A DNA stretch of 64,000 nucleotides from CAJWPI01 sp964571215. GTDB taxonomy: Bacteria > Pseudomonadota > Gammaproteobacteria > Magnimaribacterales > Magnimaribacteraceae. The stretch lies in NCBI GenBank assembly GCA_964571215.1, contig CAZMZZ010000001.1:1-64000 (forward strand), given 5' to 3'. Positions within the stretch are counted from its first letter, which is position 1. Every line of letters starts with the position of its first letter. Below the pieces are notes generated by a model. That model saw nothing but the letters and a program-made list of their open reading frames with translations. It had not been told where the DNA came from and did not search any database. A program made the translations under genes and the position numbers. This document shows positions 24,488 through 34,986 of the stretch, one piece after another.

Positions 24488-25684
24488 ATGCGTAATGCAG
24501 TTGTAGTGGACAGCGTTAGAACAGGATTAGCTAAATCCTTTAGGGGTGGCTTTAATCAAACTCGAGCTGATGATATGACGGCCCATATAGTTGATGCTTT
24601 ATTGGAAAGGAATCCTCAAGTAGATCCTTCTATAGTTGAAGATATTTACCTTGGATGCGGGAATCCAGAGGGACCTCAAGGTCACAATATAGCTAGAAAT
24701 GTAGCTGTGCTTTCAAAGTTACCAATTGAAGCAGGGGGAGTAACGGTTAATAGATACTGTTCATCAGGTCTACAGACCGTAGCTATGGCTGCGACTCAAG
24801 TCCAAAGCGGATTTGCTGATTGCATAATTGGTGGTGGAGTAGAATCTATAAGCACGGTTCAAGGGAATACAAATACTCATATGTTTGTAAATGAAAAGCT
24901 AGCTGAGACTTCACCAGGTATTTATCATGCCATGGGTACAACCGCAGAGAAAGTAGCAAAGACGTATAGTGTTTCAAGAGAATCCCAAGATGAATACTCT
25001 TTATCTAGCCAAGAAAGGACAGCAAAAGCACAAGACCAAGGTTTGTTTGATGATGAGATAATTCCCATGAATACTAAGATGCTGCTAAAAAACAAAGAAA
25101 CAGGAGCTGAAAAAGAAGTAGATGAAGTAGTGGATAGAGATAACTGCAATAGACCTGAAACAACTTTGGAAGGTTTAGCTGGTTTAAATCCAGTTTTTGA
25201 TCCTGAGAATGGTAGCGTGACTGCAGGTAATTCTTCTCAATTATCAGATGGAGCTTCTGTGACTTTAGTGATGAGTGAAGATAAAGCTAAAGAGTTAGGA
25301 TTAAATCCTCTTGCTTATTTTAGAGGTTTTACCGTTGTTGGTTGTCAACCAGATGAAATGGGTATTGGACCTGTTTTTGCAATTCCAAAACTACTTAAAT
25401 CTGCTGGTTTACATCAGGATGATATAGATCTGTGGGAACTTAATGAGGCTTTTGCTTCTCAAGTAGTTTATATAAGAGATAAACTTGGTCTTCCCATGGA
25501 AAAGCTTAATGTTAATGGAGGATCCATTGCTATAGGCCACCCTTTTGGAATGACAGGGTCGAGACAGGTGGGACACTTATCAAGGGAGTTGAGAAGAAGA
25601 GAAGGAAAATACGGCATAGTAACAATGTGTGTAGGAGGAGGAATGGGAGCCGCGGGTTTATTTGAATCAATCCCTGAAAAATAA
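24488..25684 (+). CDS. acetyl-CoA acyltransferase (thiolase)
   Basis: A biosynthetic or degradative thiolase acting on acyl-CoA. With the ATG at 24488 it has 398 residues and begins MRNAVVVDSVRTG; GGAG 6 bases upstream supports that start over an in-frame GTG at 24476. Catalytic residues are visible: the nucleophile Cys in VNRYCSSGLQ, the NEAFASQ motif, His in GGSIAIGHPFGMTG, and the second Cys in CVGGGMGAAG. No fadB-type partner is adjacent; thiL follows and overlaps its 3' end by 23 bases if the TTG start is used. The chain-length preference (FadA, FadI or AtoB type) cannot be set. Confidence 0.9.
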   Translation: MRNAVVVDSVRTGLAKSFRGGFNQTRADDMTAHIVDALLERNPQVDPSIVEDIYLGCGNPEGPQGHNIARNVAVLSKLPIEAGGVTVNRYCSSGLQTVAMAATQVQSGFADCIIGGGVESISTVQGNTNTHMFVNEKLAETSPGIYHAMGTTAEKVAKTYSVSRESQDEYSLSSQERTAKAQDQGLFDDEIIPMNTKMLLKNKETGAEKEVDEVVDRDNCNRPETTLEGLAGLNPVFDPENGSVTAGNSSQLSDGASVTLVMSEDKAKELGLNPLAYFRGFTVVGCQPDEMGIGPVFAIPKLLKSAGLHQDDIDLWELNEAFASQVVYIRDKLGLPMEKLNVNGGSIAIGHPFGMTGSRQVGHLSRELRRREGKYGIVTMCVGGGMGAAGLFESIPEK

Positions 25685-26639
25685 GAGTTTGACGTTTGAT
25701 AACTCATTAGATGAATACGAGTTAATTCAAGAGTATTTCTCTGATATTGGTTCTTCTTACCTTATAAACAATGGTATAAGGCTTTCTGTAGGGGACGATG
25801 CAACTTTAATAAACACCCCGGAAAATAAAGATTCTGTCCAATCAGTAGATACAGCAATTGAAGGGGTACATTTTTTTAATTGGATGGAACCAAAAGATAT
25901 AGCTTATCGTTCCGTAGCTATCTCTTTGAGCGATCTAGCTGCATGTGGAGCATCTCCTTCTTGGTTTATGCTTTCAATTACTTTGAAGAACAAAAGTAAA
26001 GACTGGTTAACCTCTTTTAAACAAGGCTTGGTTGATATATCTGATGAATTCAAGATTCCACTTATAGGGGGAGATACCACAAGAGGAGGTCTTTCTATAA
26101 CAGTGCATGTTGGAGGTATTATAGACCGAGGAAAATTTATTAGTCGTAAAGGCGCTAAAGAAGGAGATCTAATATTCCTTTCAGGCTCTATTGGAAGTGC
26201 CACGAACGATCTCAACTCTTTACGTAAAGAAAAAAAAGATTTTAAAAAGAATAACTCTCGATATCTTAGACCCAAAATAAGAGTTTCTATAGGAAAAGAG
26301 ATTGTTGGGGTTGCTAATGCTGCAATAGATATTTCAGACGGTTTGATTCAAGATTTAAAACATATATGCAAAGAAAGTAATTTGGGGGCTAATGTTTATC
26401 TGAAAGATATACCTTTCTATGATCTTGAACGGGTAAAAACCGAATACATTAACTCCGGAGATGACTACGAGATATGTTTTACTGCAGATCCTAAACAAAG
26501 AAAACGCATAAATAAAATTTCGAAAGACCTTAACACTCCCATTACTGTAATAGGTGAAATAGTTAAAGGTAGAGATGTAAAAGTAATTTCTGAAGATGGT
26601 CTTAACTTAGAAATAGAGTCAGGATTTAAGCACTTTTAA
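25662..26639 (+). CDS. thiL: thiamine-monophosphate kinase
   Basis: ThiL phosphorylates thiamine monophosphate to the active diphosphate. The AIR synthase-like fold is supported by DEYELIQEYF at the N-terminus, SVGDDATLIN with the metal-binding Asp pair, AISLSDLAACGA, GGDTTRGG and the C-terminal INSGDDYEI. The frame opens at TTG 25662, inside the thiolase gene; another TTG at 25689 fits equally well because the family usually begins near DEYELI, and no ATG exists there. The start is therefore uncertain by 9 codons. thiL-pgpA adjacency is a conserved gammaproteobacterial feature. Confidence 0.92.
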   Translation: MNQSLKNKSLTFDNSLDEYELIQEYFSDIGSSYLINNGIRLSVGDDATLINTPENKDSVQSVDTAIEGVHFFNWMEPKDIAYRSVAISLSDLAACGASPSWFMLSITLKNKSKDWLTSFKQGLVDISDEFKIPLIGGDTTRGGLSITVHVGGIIDRGKFISRKGAKEGDLIFLSGSIGSATNDLNSLRKEKKDFKKNNSRYLRPKIRVSIGKEIVGVANAAIDISDGLIQDLKHICKESNLGANVYLKDIPFYDLERVKTEYINSGDDYEICFTADPKQRKRINKISKDLNTPITVIGEIVKGRDVKVISEDGLNLEIESGFKHF

Positions 26640-26645
26640 TAATAA

Positions 26646-27134
26646 ATGAAACAAAAGTTAAATCTAAAAAACCCTTTAATTTGGTTTTCAGTAGGATTTG
26701 GGACAGGGTTAATTCCTATAGCTCCAGGAACTTTTGGTAGTATTCTAGCAGCTCTAATTTATTTCATATTTATAGACCCCAATCTAAACAGTTTCTTAAG
26801 CATTTCCTATTTTGCAGTATTTATTATTCTTTCCTTCTTTTTTGGATTGTTTATTTTTCCTATATCTTCAGGAAATATTAAAGATCCTAGTTTCTTTGTT
26901 TGGGATGAATTTGTGGGTATGTGGATATCTTGCTTACCACTATGCTTTTTTGAACTAACTTTCGTTTGGTTGGTTTTTGCGATAATTCTTTTTAGATTTT
27001 TTGATATATGGAAGCCCTGGATTATAAGAGAGTTAGATTTAATGGAGGGATCTTTTGGAGTTATGATAGATGATGTTGTAGCAGGTATTTTTACATCGTT
27101 AATTTTAGTTTTAACTCTTTACCTCCTAGCTTAA
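26646..27134 (+). CDS. pgpA: phosphatidylglycerophosphatase A
   Basis: PgpA removes the phosphate from phosphatidylglycerophosphate to give phosphatidylglycerol in the inner membrane. The 162-residue protein has the family signature GTGLIPIAPGTFGS near residues 19-32, the acidic WDEFVGMW motif, and FRFFDIWKP and GVMIDDVVAGI further on, spread over four hydrophobic helices. It starts 6 bases after thiL. The length and motif set are typical, and the position after thiL is conserved. Confidence 0.94.
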   Translation: MKQKLNLKNPLIWFSVGFGTGLIPIAPGTFGSILAALIYFIFIDPNLNSFLSISYFAVFIILSFFFGLFIFPISSGNIKDPSFFVWDEFVGMWISCLPLCFFELTFVWLVFAIILFRFFDIWKPWIIRELDLMEGSFGVMIDDVVAGIFTSLILVLTLYLLA

Positions 27135-27167
27135 ACTACATTTTTTATTAATAACAAAGGAAGTTTT

Positions 27168-27752
27168 TTGAATATTGAACTAGTAGCTAAAGCAAAATTA
27201 CCTACAATCTGGGCTGAGTTTTCCATATCAGTATTTAAGGAGATAGAAAATAAAAAAGAACATTCAGTAGTCTCGTTAGGGAATCTAGAAAAGGACCCTC
27301 TACTCAGAATACATTCACAGTGCCTTACTGGAGATACTCTTTTTAGTTTGAGATGTGATTGTGGTGACCAACTTCAATTAGCCCTAAAAAAAATTGCTCA
27401 AACTGGAAGTGGGTTGTTAATTTATATGGCCCAAGAAGGAAGAGGGATTGGGTTGGGTAATAAAATTAAAGCATATGAACTTCAGGATCAAGGGTTAAAT
27501 ACTATTGAAGCTAATGAAAAGTTAGGTTTTGAAGCAGATCAAAGAGATTATTCTATTTGTGGTGAGATACTTTCTGAATTGGGTATCAAGGGCGTTAAGT
27601 TAATGACCAATAATCCAGAAAAAGTAAAAGGTTTAGGAGCTTCTGGAATAGAAGTAAAAGAGAGAATACCTCTAGTTGTTGAACCAACAGAACATAATAA
27701 AAGTTATTTAGAGGTCAAAGAAGAATCTATGGGGCATATGTTGAAAGAATAA
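27168..27752 (+). CDS. ribA: GTP cyclohydrolase II
   Basis: RibA opens the GTP ring, the first step of the riboflavin branch. The 194-residue protein has the zinc-binding Cys52, Cys63 and Cys65 in CLTGDTLFSLRCDCG, the QEGRGIGLGNKI loop with catalytic residues, and TNNPEKVKGL. It uses a TTG start with an upstream AAAGGAAG ribosome site; the aligned family start MNIELVAKAKLPT supports it. Because ribBA has a degenerate cyclohydrolase half, this is likely the only functional one encoded in the window. It converges on dxs with 2 bases between stops and no terminator. Confidence 0.95.
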   Translation: MNIELVAKAKLPTIWAEFSISVFKEIENKKEHSVVSLGNLEKDPLLRIHSQCLTGDTLFSLRCDCGDQLQLALKKIAQTGSGLLIYMAQEGRGIGLGNKIKAYELQDQGLNTIEANEKLGFEADQRDYSICGEILSELGIKGVKLMTNNPEKVKGLGASGIEVKERIPLVVEPTEHNKSYLEVKEESMGHMLKE

Positions 27753-27754
27753 CT

Positions 27755-29647
27755 TTAACTTTGTATTTTTTTCTTAATTAAACCTACGATAGCTTCTTTA
27801 TTTAAACCTGTTTTGATCAACTGGCTTTCTTTAGTACCATGATTTATGAACTCATCTGGGAATCCCAAATTAAGGATAGCAGCTTTATAGTTCCCCTTAA
27901 CTAGATATTCTGTTACTGCAGAACCAGCACCACCCATCACGGCATTTTCTTCTAAAGTAACTAGAAGTTTGTGACTATTAGCTATCTCTTGAATCCTTTT
28001 AGTATCTAATGGTTTTACAAAATTCATATCTATAACCGATGCATCTAATTGTAAACCTACTTCTAAAGCAACTTCTAAGCATGATCCAAAAGAGAGAATA
28101 GCTAAGTTACGATTTTCTGAATCTTTAATTAATTTACTTTTACCAATTTCAATTACTTTATTATCTTTTTTAAACTCAACTTGTGGTCCATTTCCTCTAG
28201 GATATCTAACTGATGCAGGGCCTTCATATTCAAAACCTGTATTTAACATTTCCCATGCCACTTTCTCATTTGAAGGTGTCATAATAATCATGTTGGGTAT
28301 ACATCTAAGAAATGAAATGTCAAAAGAACCCTGGTGGGTTGATCCATCTGAGCCTACAAGTCCAGCCCTGTCAATAGCAAACAATACATCTAAATTTTGT
28401 AAAGCAACATCATGTATCAGCTGATCATAAGCTCTTTGTAGAAACGTGCTATAAATAGCAACAATGGGTTTTAACCCTTCACAGGCCATACCAGCAGCAA
28501 AAGTTATAGCATGTTGTTCAGCTATAGCAACATCAAAAAACCTTTCTTTAAAAAGTTTAGAAAAGTTTGTCATACCAGAGCCTTCTCGCATGGCAGGGGT
28601 TATGGCCATTAGTCTGGTATCCACATCTGCTTTATAACAAAGCCATTCACCAAAGATATCAGAGTAAGTTACGCTTTTTTCTTTCTTCTTTAAAGACCCA
28701 TTATTTTTTATAGGTTTAATCTTATTTATAGCGTGGAAACCTATTGGATCAGATTCTGCAGGAGCATAACCCTTTCCCTTCTTAGTGATAATATGTAAAA
28801 GCCTAGGGTTATCTTTGCGTTTTAAATTTCTAAGTATTTTTACAAGTTCTACTGTGTTGTGTCCATTAATAGGTCCGATATATTCAAATCCTAACTCTTC
28901 AAATAAAGTTCCTGGAGATATCATTCCTTTTGTATGTATCTCAGCTTTTCTAACAAATCTTCTAGCACTAGGAATAAATCTTAAAACGGTTTTCCCACTC
29001 TCTCTTATCTGGTTATAAAATTTACTTGCCCAAATCTTAGCTAAATAATTTCTTAAACCTCCAACATTTTCTGAAATAGACATTTGGTTATCATTCAACA
29101 CAACAAGTAAATTTTTATCCATAGAGCCCGCGTGCGATAGAGCTTCGTAAGCCATTCCTGCTGTCATAGCTCCATCACCTATGATGGCTGTTACATTTCT
29201 TTCTTCCCCTTTAGATCTCGCTGCCGTTATCATTCCCAAAGCGGAACTTATAGAAGTACTTGAGTGACCAGCACCAAAAGCATCATAAGGGCTTTCAGAT
29301 CTAGATGGGAAAGGATGTAATCCATTTTCTTGACGAATTGTTGCCATAGAGTCTTTGCGGTTAGTTAAAATCTTGTGTGGGTAAGTTTGATGTCCTACAT
29401 CCCAAACTACTCTATCTGACGGAGTTTCAAATACATAATGAAGAGCTATTGTTAGCTCCACAACACCAAGACCTCCCCCGAAATGTCCCCCGGTTTGTCC
29501 TACTGTGTAAAGTAAGAATTCTCTTAATTCATCTGCTAATTGAGGCAGATCATTTAGTTCTAATTCTCTGAGGTCTTTAGGGCTTTTAATAGAATCAAGC
29601 AAGATATTTTCTGGCATTAACTTTGGAATTGATTGAAATATCTTCAT
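27755..29647 (-). CDS. dxs: 1-deoxy-D-xylulose-5-phosphate synthase
   Basis: Dxs condenses pyruvate and glyceraldehyde 3-phosphate, the entry step of the MEP isoprenoid pathway; the product also feeds thiamine and pyridoxal synthesis. The 630-residue protein has the thiamine-diphosphate motif GDGAMTAGMAYEAL to NDNQMSIS, the EQHAITFAAGMA segment, and DRAGLVGSDGSTHQG, all in order. It is downstream of ispA (4-base gap) and xseB on the - strand, the usual xseB-ispA-dxs arrangement. Confidence 0.97.
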   Translation of the reverse strand: MKIFQSIPKLMPENILLDSIKSPKDLRELELNDLPQLADELREFLLYTVGQTGGHFGGGLGVVELTIALHYVFETPSDRVVWDVGHQTYPHKILTNRKDSMATIRQENGLHPFPSRSESPYDAFGAGHSSTSISSALGMITAARSKGEERNVTAIIGDGAMTAGMAYEALSHAGSMDKNLLVVLNDNQMSISENVGGLRNYLAKIWASKFYNQIRESGKTVLRFIPSARRFVRKAEIHTKGMISPGTLFEELGFEYIGPINGHNTVELVKILRNLKRKDNPRLLHIITKKGKGYAPAESDPIGFHAINKIKPIKNNGSLKKKEKSVTYSDIFGEWLCYKADVDTRLMAITPAMREGSGMTNFSKLFKERFFDVAIAEQHAITFAAGMACEGLKPIVAIYSTFLQRAYDQLIHDVALQNLDVLFAIDRAGLVGSDGSTHQGSFDISFLRCIPNMIIMTPSNEKVAWEMLNTGFEYEGPASVRYPRGNGPQVEFKKDNKVIEIGKSKLIKDSENRNLAILSFGSCLEVALEVGLQLDASVIDMNFVKPLDTKRIQEIANSHKLLVTLEENAVMGGAGSAVTEYLVKGNYKAAILNLGFPDEFINHGTKESQLIKTGLNKEAIVGLIKKKIQS

Positions 29648-29651
29648 GTTT

Positions 29652-30530
29652 TTAATGATCTCTTTGGATAATGAATTGAGCCAGTTTTCTGAGTTTAGTG
29701 CTTTTTGTAGAAAAGATATTTAAATCTTGTTCAGCTTTTTTAACTAGTTCTTTAGCTCTTTTTTTTGATGCCTCTAAGCCTATTAGGCTGGGGTAGGTTG
29801 TTTTATTATGCAATAAATCGGATCCTTGGTTTTTTCCGCTGAGTTCACTAGGAGATTCAATATCTATAATGTCATCTGTTATTTGAAAAGCAAGTCCAAT
29901 TTTCTCTCCATAACTGGATAATTTACTAAGTTTCTCTAGATCTAAGTTAGCCAATAAACCCCCAATTTCTAGAGATGTCTTTATTAATTCCCCGGTCTTT
30001 TGACCATGCATCAGATCTAATTCCAATATATTAAAGTCTTCTTTGGCTGTAATATCTTTCATCTGACCTTCTACCATAGCATTCCAACCACAAGCAAATG
30101 AGAGTCTTTTTAGAATCTCTATCTTAAGATCAGAGCTTATATGGCTACAATCACTAATTAGAGAATAAGCTAAAGGTTGTAATGCATCTCCAGCTAGAAT
30201 TGCAGTTGCTTCTCCAAAAGCTAAATGACAGGTAGGTTTACCTCTCCTTAATTGATCATTATCCATGGAAGGAAGGTCATCATGTATAAGAGAATAACAA
30301 TGGATTAATTCTACTGCACATGCCAAATTATCTGCAGCTTCCTTATTCTCTTCTTCTCCTAACTCTGAAGCCATATAAACCAAAATGGGTCTTAGTCTTT
30401 TACCAGAATTCACAACAGAATAACGCATAGCATCAGATAACCTAGAACAACCTTCTTTTGGAAGTAAAATATTTAGAGCTTGATTTACTCTTTGTTGATA
30501 AGGTTTTAGTAAGGACCCAAAGTTAACCAT
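29652..30530 (-). CDS. ispA: farnesyl diphosphate synthase (geranyltranstransferase)
   Basis: IspA makes farnesyl diphosphate from isopentenyl and dimethylallyl diphosphates. With the ATG at 30530 it has 292 residues. The first Asp-rich motif is DDLPSMDND and the second is DDIID within [11 protein letters not shown], with GKRLRP and the typical LIHDDLPS context. The frame extends to an ATG at 30569, but that would overlap xseB by 47 bases and add residues outside the family; the inner start leaves an 8-base overlap. It feeds undecaprenyl and ubiquinone side-chain synthesis and lies next to dxs. Confidence 0.95.
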   Translation of the reverse strand: MVNFGSLLKPYQQRVNQALNILLPKEGCSRLSDAMRYSVVNSGKRLRPILVYMASELGEEENKEAADNLACAVELIHCYSLIHDDLPSMDNDQLRRGKPTCHLAFGEATAILAGDALQPLAYSLISDCSHISSDLKIEILKRLSFACGWNAMVEGQMKDITAKEDFNILELDLMHGQKTGELIKTSLEIGGLLANLDLEKLSKLSSYGEKIGLAFQITDDIIDIESPSELSGKNQGSDLLHNKTTYPSLIGLEASKKRAKELVKKAEQDLNIFSTKSTKLRKLAQFIIQRDH

Positions 30531-30756
30531 CTTTATTATTGACAGTTTTAACATCTCCGTTTTCTTCAATAAGGTTTCTTACTTTTAATTCTGCTTCAGA
30601 AAGATGTTCTCTGCATTTACGGGTTAGACTAATTCCCTTTTCAAAAGATTTAAGAGATTCTTCTAAGCTTAAATTTCCTGATTCAAGTTTTTCTACAATT
30701 TTTTCAAGTTCTTCAAGTGATTTCTCGAAATTTATATCATTTTTCTTTTTATTCAT
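30523..30756 (-). CDS. xseB: exodeoxyribonuclease VII small subunit
   Basis: XseB partners the XseA large subunit in degrading single-stranded DNA. The 77-residue protein is the usual size and contains [31 protein letters not shown] and a helical tail, diagnostic for the family. It is the first gene of the xseB-ispA-dxs block, starting 10 bases after the TonB-receptor stop on the same strand, so readthrough from the receptor transcript is likely. Confidence 0.93.
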   Translation of the reverse strand: MNKKKNDINFEKSLEELEKIVEKLESGNLSLEESLKSFEKGISLTRKCREHLSEAELKVRNLIEENGDVKTVNNKDG

Positions 30757-30766
30757 AACATTATAA

Positions 30767-32830
30767 TTAAAAGTTATATTCTAGACCGATGAAGGTCTGT
30801 CTGGGTATCCCTGGGAAATATCTTTCTCCTCCAAACGCATTAAAGTCTGCTCTTTCTGCATACATTTTATCTTCTAGATTATTAATCCTTAAATATATCC
30901 TAAGACCTTCTTCTAGAGTAAAACTTGTCCTTAAATGCATAAGATTATGGCCTTGATATTTATGTTTATTTGTTGCATCAATAAAATAACTTCCCATTCT
31001 TTCTATTTCTAGTTCAGTAAGCAAGTAATCATTAATATTAAAACTCCACAAAAGATTCCCTTTAAATTTAGGAGAAGTGTCTACATAGTTACCCTCTTCT
31101 ATTTGTTCTCTAGTAGATGTAGATGAAGAGAAGTTATATTTATGCTCCTCAAAAGATAAAGAGAGGTTGAGGAGACTTTGTGCAATCTCCATTGAACCAA
31201 ATATCTCAATACCAGCATGCTTACTTTTACCATTATCTACTGTGAAGTTATTAGAATCACGAAAAATAGAATTCTCTTTTGAGCCTTTATAAAAGCTTAC
31301 CTTTCCACTGAAGTAGTTAAATCTGATTTTCAATCCGCTTTCTAACATGATGATTTCTTCTGAACTAAGATCAGTAACTGATTGATTCTTTTGCAATCTA
31401 TATACCTCATTTATTTGTGGAGGTCTAAACCCTGAAGATATTTGCATGAAGAAGTTTACTTTATCAAAGTTCTTATCAGCACCCAGTCTAAAGCTTATGT
31501 CTTTGTAAGCATCACTTCTATCTTCGGGTCTATTATAAAAGCATCCACCAAAACTACATTGACTACCATCATCTCTTGTATTTCCACTAATCATCTTATT
31601 TTTATATTCGTAACGTAGAACTTCTAACCTAATGTCCCCAAATGTGGAGAAGAAGTTATCAAATTTTTCCCCTTTAAAGCCAAAGAAGATTGCCCCCATT
31701 CTTGAATTAACATTATAGTTGTAATGAAAACCTTTGGGCCTTACAGCATTATTAAAAGGGTTGTTAGAGGTTAAATCTTCAACTTGAAGTTGAAAGAGAT
31801 TTACTTTTGCTAACTCTATATGGGTTCCATATATTAATTGTTGATTTTTTTTATCCACTATTTTATTTAATATCATCCCAATGCTTGTATGTCCGTTATC
31901 TTCTATAGGAGTTCCGGGTAAATAATGTTGTAGAAATTCCATGTTTGTTTTTCTTAAATAAGAAAAAATTGAGAATTCATTAGATTCTTTCTTCTTTTCA
32001 GCCTTTATATTTAATCTTATGGAGCTAGCATCTCTAAAAGCTTCAGGGTAGTTGTTCGTTTTGACTTTTTTTGAATCTTCATAAGCTTTAAAGCCGTAGA
32101 TGTATCCTGCTGTTTCTTGATTTAGATTTGCAAAATTCAAGTTGAATTCACCTGAAAAATTTTTTAGAGGTAATTTTGTTCTTAATTGAAACTTTTGCTG
32201 ACTATATCCGGAATCTCTTCGTATGCCATTACTTTTAGATAAATATGATTTAAATTTAAAGTTATCTTTTTCTCCATAAGAAAATCTCAAATTACTATAT
32301 CCATTAGGACCTAGGTTTATAATAGATTTCTTTTCATCTGATAGTTTTGAAGAAACTACATTTATTACTCCATGAAGAGCATTTCCCCCAAAACGAGCAC
32401 TTGCAGGACCTTTAATTATCTCTAGTGTATTTGCTCCTTCAGTAAATAGTTCAAATAAACCATTAACGTTACAAAATCCTTTTGGTCTAACTGGTATGCC
32501 ATCTTCCAACAGTAAAAAAGATCCACAAGCTCCCGGTCCTGTTAGAACAGGTGAACGAATACTAGTTAAATGTTCTTGTCCTGAACCGCGACTAATCCAT
32601 ACCCCCGGAACTCTTTGAAATATTTGTTTGGGGTGTTGAGGGTCTGCTTTTATTAAATCGTCTTCTGAAATAGAAAAATAAGAAGTATGGTTTAACCAAT
32701 CACTAAAACTTTTTATTTTCTTACTAATAACCACTACTTCTTCTGTAGCAGATAAGTTAATCCCAGAAAAGAAGATGATCAGAAAACAATACCCAACAAT
32801 TAAGGATTTCTTCATCCTTGAAGTAAACAT
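30767..32830 (-). CDS. TonB-dependent outer-membrane receptor
   Basis: A 687-residue receptor with a signal peptide (about 6-29), an N-terminal plug (about 30-165) and a C-terminal beta-barrel ending in an aromatic residue (FIGLEYNF), the usual outer-membrane sorting signal. The plug contains [26 protein letters not shown] and [23 protein letters not shown], with two Cys (in GACG and GFCN) suggestive of a disulfide. The ligand cannot be read. It is encoded directly downstream of the PQQ-dehydrogenase gene (6-base gap), so uptake of the quinone cofactor or of that enzyme's substrate are reasonable guesses. An inner ATG at 32815 could be the true start. Confidence 0.9.
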   Translation of the reverse strand: MFTSRMKKSLIVGYCFLIIFFSGINLSATEEVVVISKKIKSFSDWLNHTSYFSISEDDLIKADPQHPKQIFQRVPGVWISRGSGQEHLTSIRSPVLTGPGACGSFLLLEDGIPVRPKGFCNVNGLFELFTEGANTLEIIKGPASARFGGNALHGVINVVSSKLSDEKKSIINLGPNGYSNLRFSYGEKDNFKFKSYLSKSNGIRRDSGYSQQKFQLRTKLPLKNFSGEFNLNFANLNQETAGYIYGFKAYEDSKKVKTNNYPEAFRDASSIRLNIKAEKKKESNEFSIFSYLRKTNMEFLQHYLPGTPIEDNGHTSIGMILNKIVDKKNQQLIYGTHIELAKVNLFQLQVEDLTSNNPFNNAVRPKGFHYNYNVNSRMGAIFFGFKGEKFDNFFSTFGDIRLEVLRYEYKNKMISGNTRDDGSQCSFGGCFYNRPEDRSDAYKDISFRLGADKNFDKVNFFMQISSGFRPPQINEVYRLQKNQSVTDLSSEEIIMLESGLKIRFNYFSGKVSFYKGSKENSIFRDSNNFTVDNGKSKHAGIEIFGSMEIAQSLLNLSLSFEEHKYNFSSSTSTREQIEEGNYVDTSPKFKGNLLWSFNINDYLLTELEIERMGSYFIDATNKHKYQGHNLMHLRTSFTLEEGLRIYLRINNLEDKMYAERADFNAFGGERYFPGIPRQTFIGLEYNF

Positions 32831-32836
32831 CTTAGT

Positions 32837-34927
32837 TTAGTTTGATTGTTGTAAGAGAGAGTATGTCTTGTTGGCTTGGTCAATAAGATAAGCATGAATA
32901 TCTTCAGCTTGTTCTTGAGAAATCATTTCTTTAAAGGAAACCATTCCTTTATCTTTATGGGCCCCTCCAAGGACAATTCCCAAAAATGTTTTATGAGTTA
33001 ATTCAGACATTTGTTGTAAATCTGGAATGACTCCTCCACCAACAGCTCCCGCACCATGACAAAATTGACAATGTTCATGATATTCAAATTCTCCTCTTGC
33101 AATTGTTGCCATATCAGATATTGAAGGAGGAGGTTCTGTCATTTCGGCATATGATCTAGGTTCGGGAAGTTGATTCTTTGATCCAAGTTTAAAGCTAACC
33201 ACTCTTCCATTTATGTTTCCTCCTGAATGCATAGGTGGGACTCCAGCTGTAAGAGCATATGCACCACCATATCCGACCATGACAGCAATATATTGATCTC
33301 CATTAATACTATAGCTGATTGGGGGGGCACCAATTCCATTTTGAAGATCTATTTCCCATAATTTTTCTCCATTGTCAGCTTTATATGCTATAAATTTTCC
33401 TTCTGTTGTACCTTGAAATACTAAATTACCCGCTGTACTTAGCACACCACCATTCCACGGCCAATCATAACTAGATCTCCACACTTCTTGTTGAGTAGAG
33501 GGGTTCCAAGCACTTATATGACCCTTTATTGCCTTTAATAATTCACTAATCTCTTCCTGGCTTTTTGGTGGAACAGTAGCATTTATATCTATACCTGTAT
33601 TCCATGTATTCTTGTCATACACAAAATTCTTGTCATCACCATAATTGAAGAAAAGCTCTTGAGCTGGAATATATACTAGTCCTGTATGAGGGCTAAAAGA
33701 CATTGGTTGCCAATTATGACCTCCCAGTGGTCCAGGAGTTATTTCTTCTACTACTTTATTTTTGTAATTTTTTTCTGGATTCTCTATAGGTCTACCTGAG
33801 ACTGAGTCTATATGCGTTGCCCAGTTAACCGGGACGTAATTCTTTGCTGAAATAAATTCACCATTTGCTCTGTCTATAACATAGAAAAAACCATTTTTTG
33901 GTGCTTGCATAATAACTTTTCTAATCTCGTTTCCAATTTGAATATCTGCCAATATCATATGTTGAGTTGCAGTATAGTCCCATGTATCACCGGGGGTTGT
34001 TTGGTAGTGCCAGACGTACTCACCAGTGTCGGGTTTTAAGGCTACTATCGAAGATAAAAACCAATTGTCCCCTCCACCGGGGCTTCTTATGTATCTATTC
34101 CAAGGTGAGCCATTTCCTACCCCTACATATAAAAGATCTAATTCCGGATCATATGCCATTGAATCCCATACTGTTCCTCCTCCACCAACTTCCCACCAGT
34201 TACCTCCTTTCCAAGTTTTTGCTGCTTTTTCTAATATAGGATTCTCAAAGTCCTGGGCCGGATTACCAGGGACTGTATAAAATCTCCAAACCATATTGCC
34301 TGAATCTATGTCATACGCACTTACATAACCCCTAACTCCTAACTCCGCACCTCCATTACCTATAATTACTTTATCTTTAATTATTCTAGGAGCACCAGTG
34401 ATCGTATAAGGTCTAGATTTGTCTATTGTTATTGATTCCCAAAGAACTAAGCCATTCTTTGCATCTAATGCTATAAGTCTTCCATCTATAGTTCCGAAGA
34501 CAACTTTCCCTTTCCAAACTGCAACACCTCTATTAACCACATCACAGCAAGCTTTATATCCCCATTCTTTAGGTACTAATGGGTCATATTTCCATAAAAG
34601 TTCACCGTTAGTAGCATCTAAAGCATATACCACACTCCAAGCTGAAGTAAGAAACATCACTCCATCAACAACAATAGGGGATGCTTCGTGCCCTCTATTA
34701 GTATCAGTAGTAAAATACCAATCTATTCCTAAATTTTGAATATTCTTTGAATCGATTTGTTTTAGTGGACTAAATCTTTGTTCATCAAAAGTTCTGCCGT
34801 GAGCCATCCAATTTTCTGGCTCTGAGTTGGCTTTAATAACACGTTCGTGAGATATATTAAAGGGTTGGTTACAGCCATAACAAAAAACTGTGATTAATAA
34901 AATATAGAAATATTGATTTTTGATCAT
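32837..34927 (-). CDS. PQQ-dependent dehydrogenase with C-terminal cytochrome c domain
   Basis: A quinoprotein dehydrogenase of the eight-bladed propeller type fused to a c-type haem domain. From the ATG at 34927 (TTTGGAATTTCT upstream gives a good ribosome site) it has 696 residues; an in-frame TTG at 34951 is less likely. A lipoprotein-like signal ends near Cys19 (CYGC). Propeller features are the vicinal Cys pair in YKACCD, several W-motifs such as DAKNGLVLW, and TPGDTWDY with the probable catalytic Asp. The haem site is CQFCH in the last 70 residues. It is expected in the periplasm, oxidising an alcohol, aldehyde or sugar; the substrate is unknown. No PQQ-synthesis genes are in the window. 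Confidence 0.92.
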   Translation of the reverse strand: MIKNQYFYILLITVFCYGCNQPFNISHERVIKANSEPENWMAHGRTFDEQRFSPLKQIDSKNIQNLGIDWYFTTDTNRGHEASPIVVDGVMFLTSAWSVVYALDATNGELLWKYDPLVPKEWGYKACCDVVNRGVAVWKGKVVFGTIDGRLIALDAKNGLVLWESITIDKSRPYTITGAPRIIKDKVIIGNGGAELGVRGYVSAYDIDSGNMVWRFYTVPGNPAQDFENPILEKAAKTWKGGNWWEVGGGGTVWDSMAYDPELDLLYVGVGNGSPWNRYIRSPGGGDNWFLSSIVALKPDTGEYVWHYQTTPGDTWDYTATQHMILADIQIGNEIRKVIMQAPKNGFFYVIDRANGEFISAKNYVPVNWATHIDSVSGRPIENPEKNYKNKVVEEITPGPLGGHNWQPMSFSPHTGLVYIPAQELFFNYGDDKNFVYDKNTWNTGIDINATVPPKSQEEISELLKAIKGHISAWNPSTQQEVWRSSYDWPWNGGVLSTAGNLVFQGTTEGKFIAYKADNGEKLWEIDLQNGIGAPPISYSINGDQYIAVMVGYGGAYALTAGVPPMHSGGNINGRVVSFKLGSKNQLPEPRSYAEMTEPPPSISDMATIARGEFEYHEHCQFCHGAGAVGGGVIPDLQQMSELTHKTFLGIVLGGAHKDKGMVSFKEMISQEQAEDIHAYLIDQANKTYSLLQQSN

Positions 34928-34986
34928 AGAAATTCCAAAGAAACCCTGCAACTCTAAGGTCAGCTTATAACAAAAACAAGAAAAAA

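Noticed and set aside
33967..34739. Three + strand ORFs opposite the PQQ-dehydrogenase gene
   Set aside because: They lack ribosome sites and recognisable motifs, overlap one another in different frames, and lie antisense to a well-supported gene; they are frame shadows.
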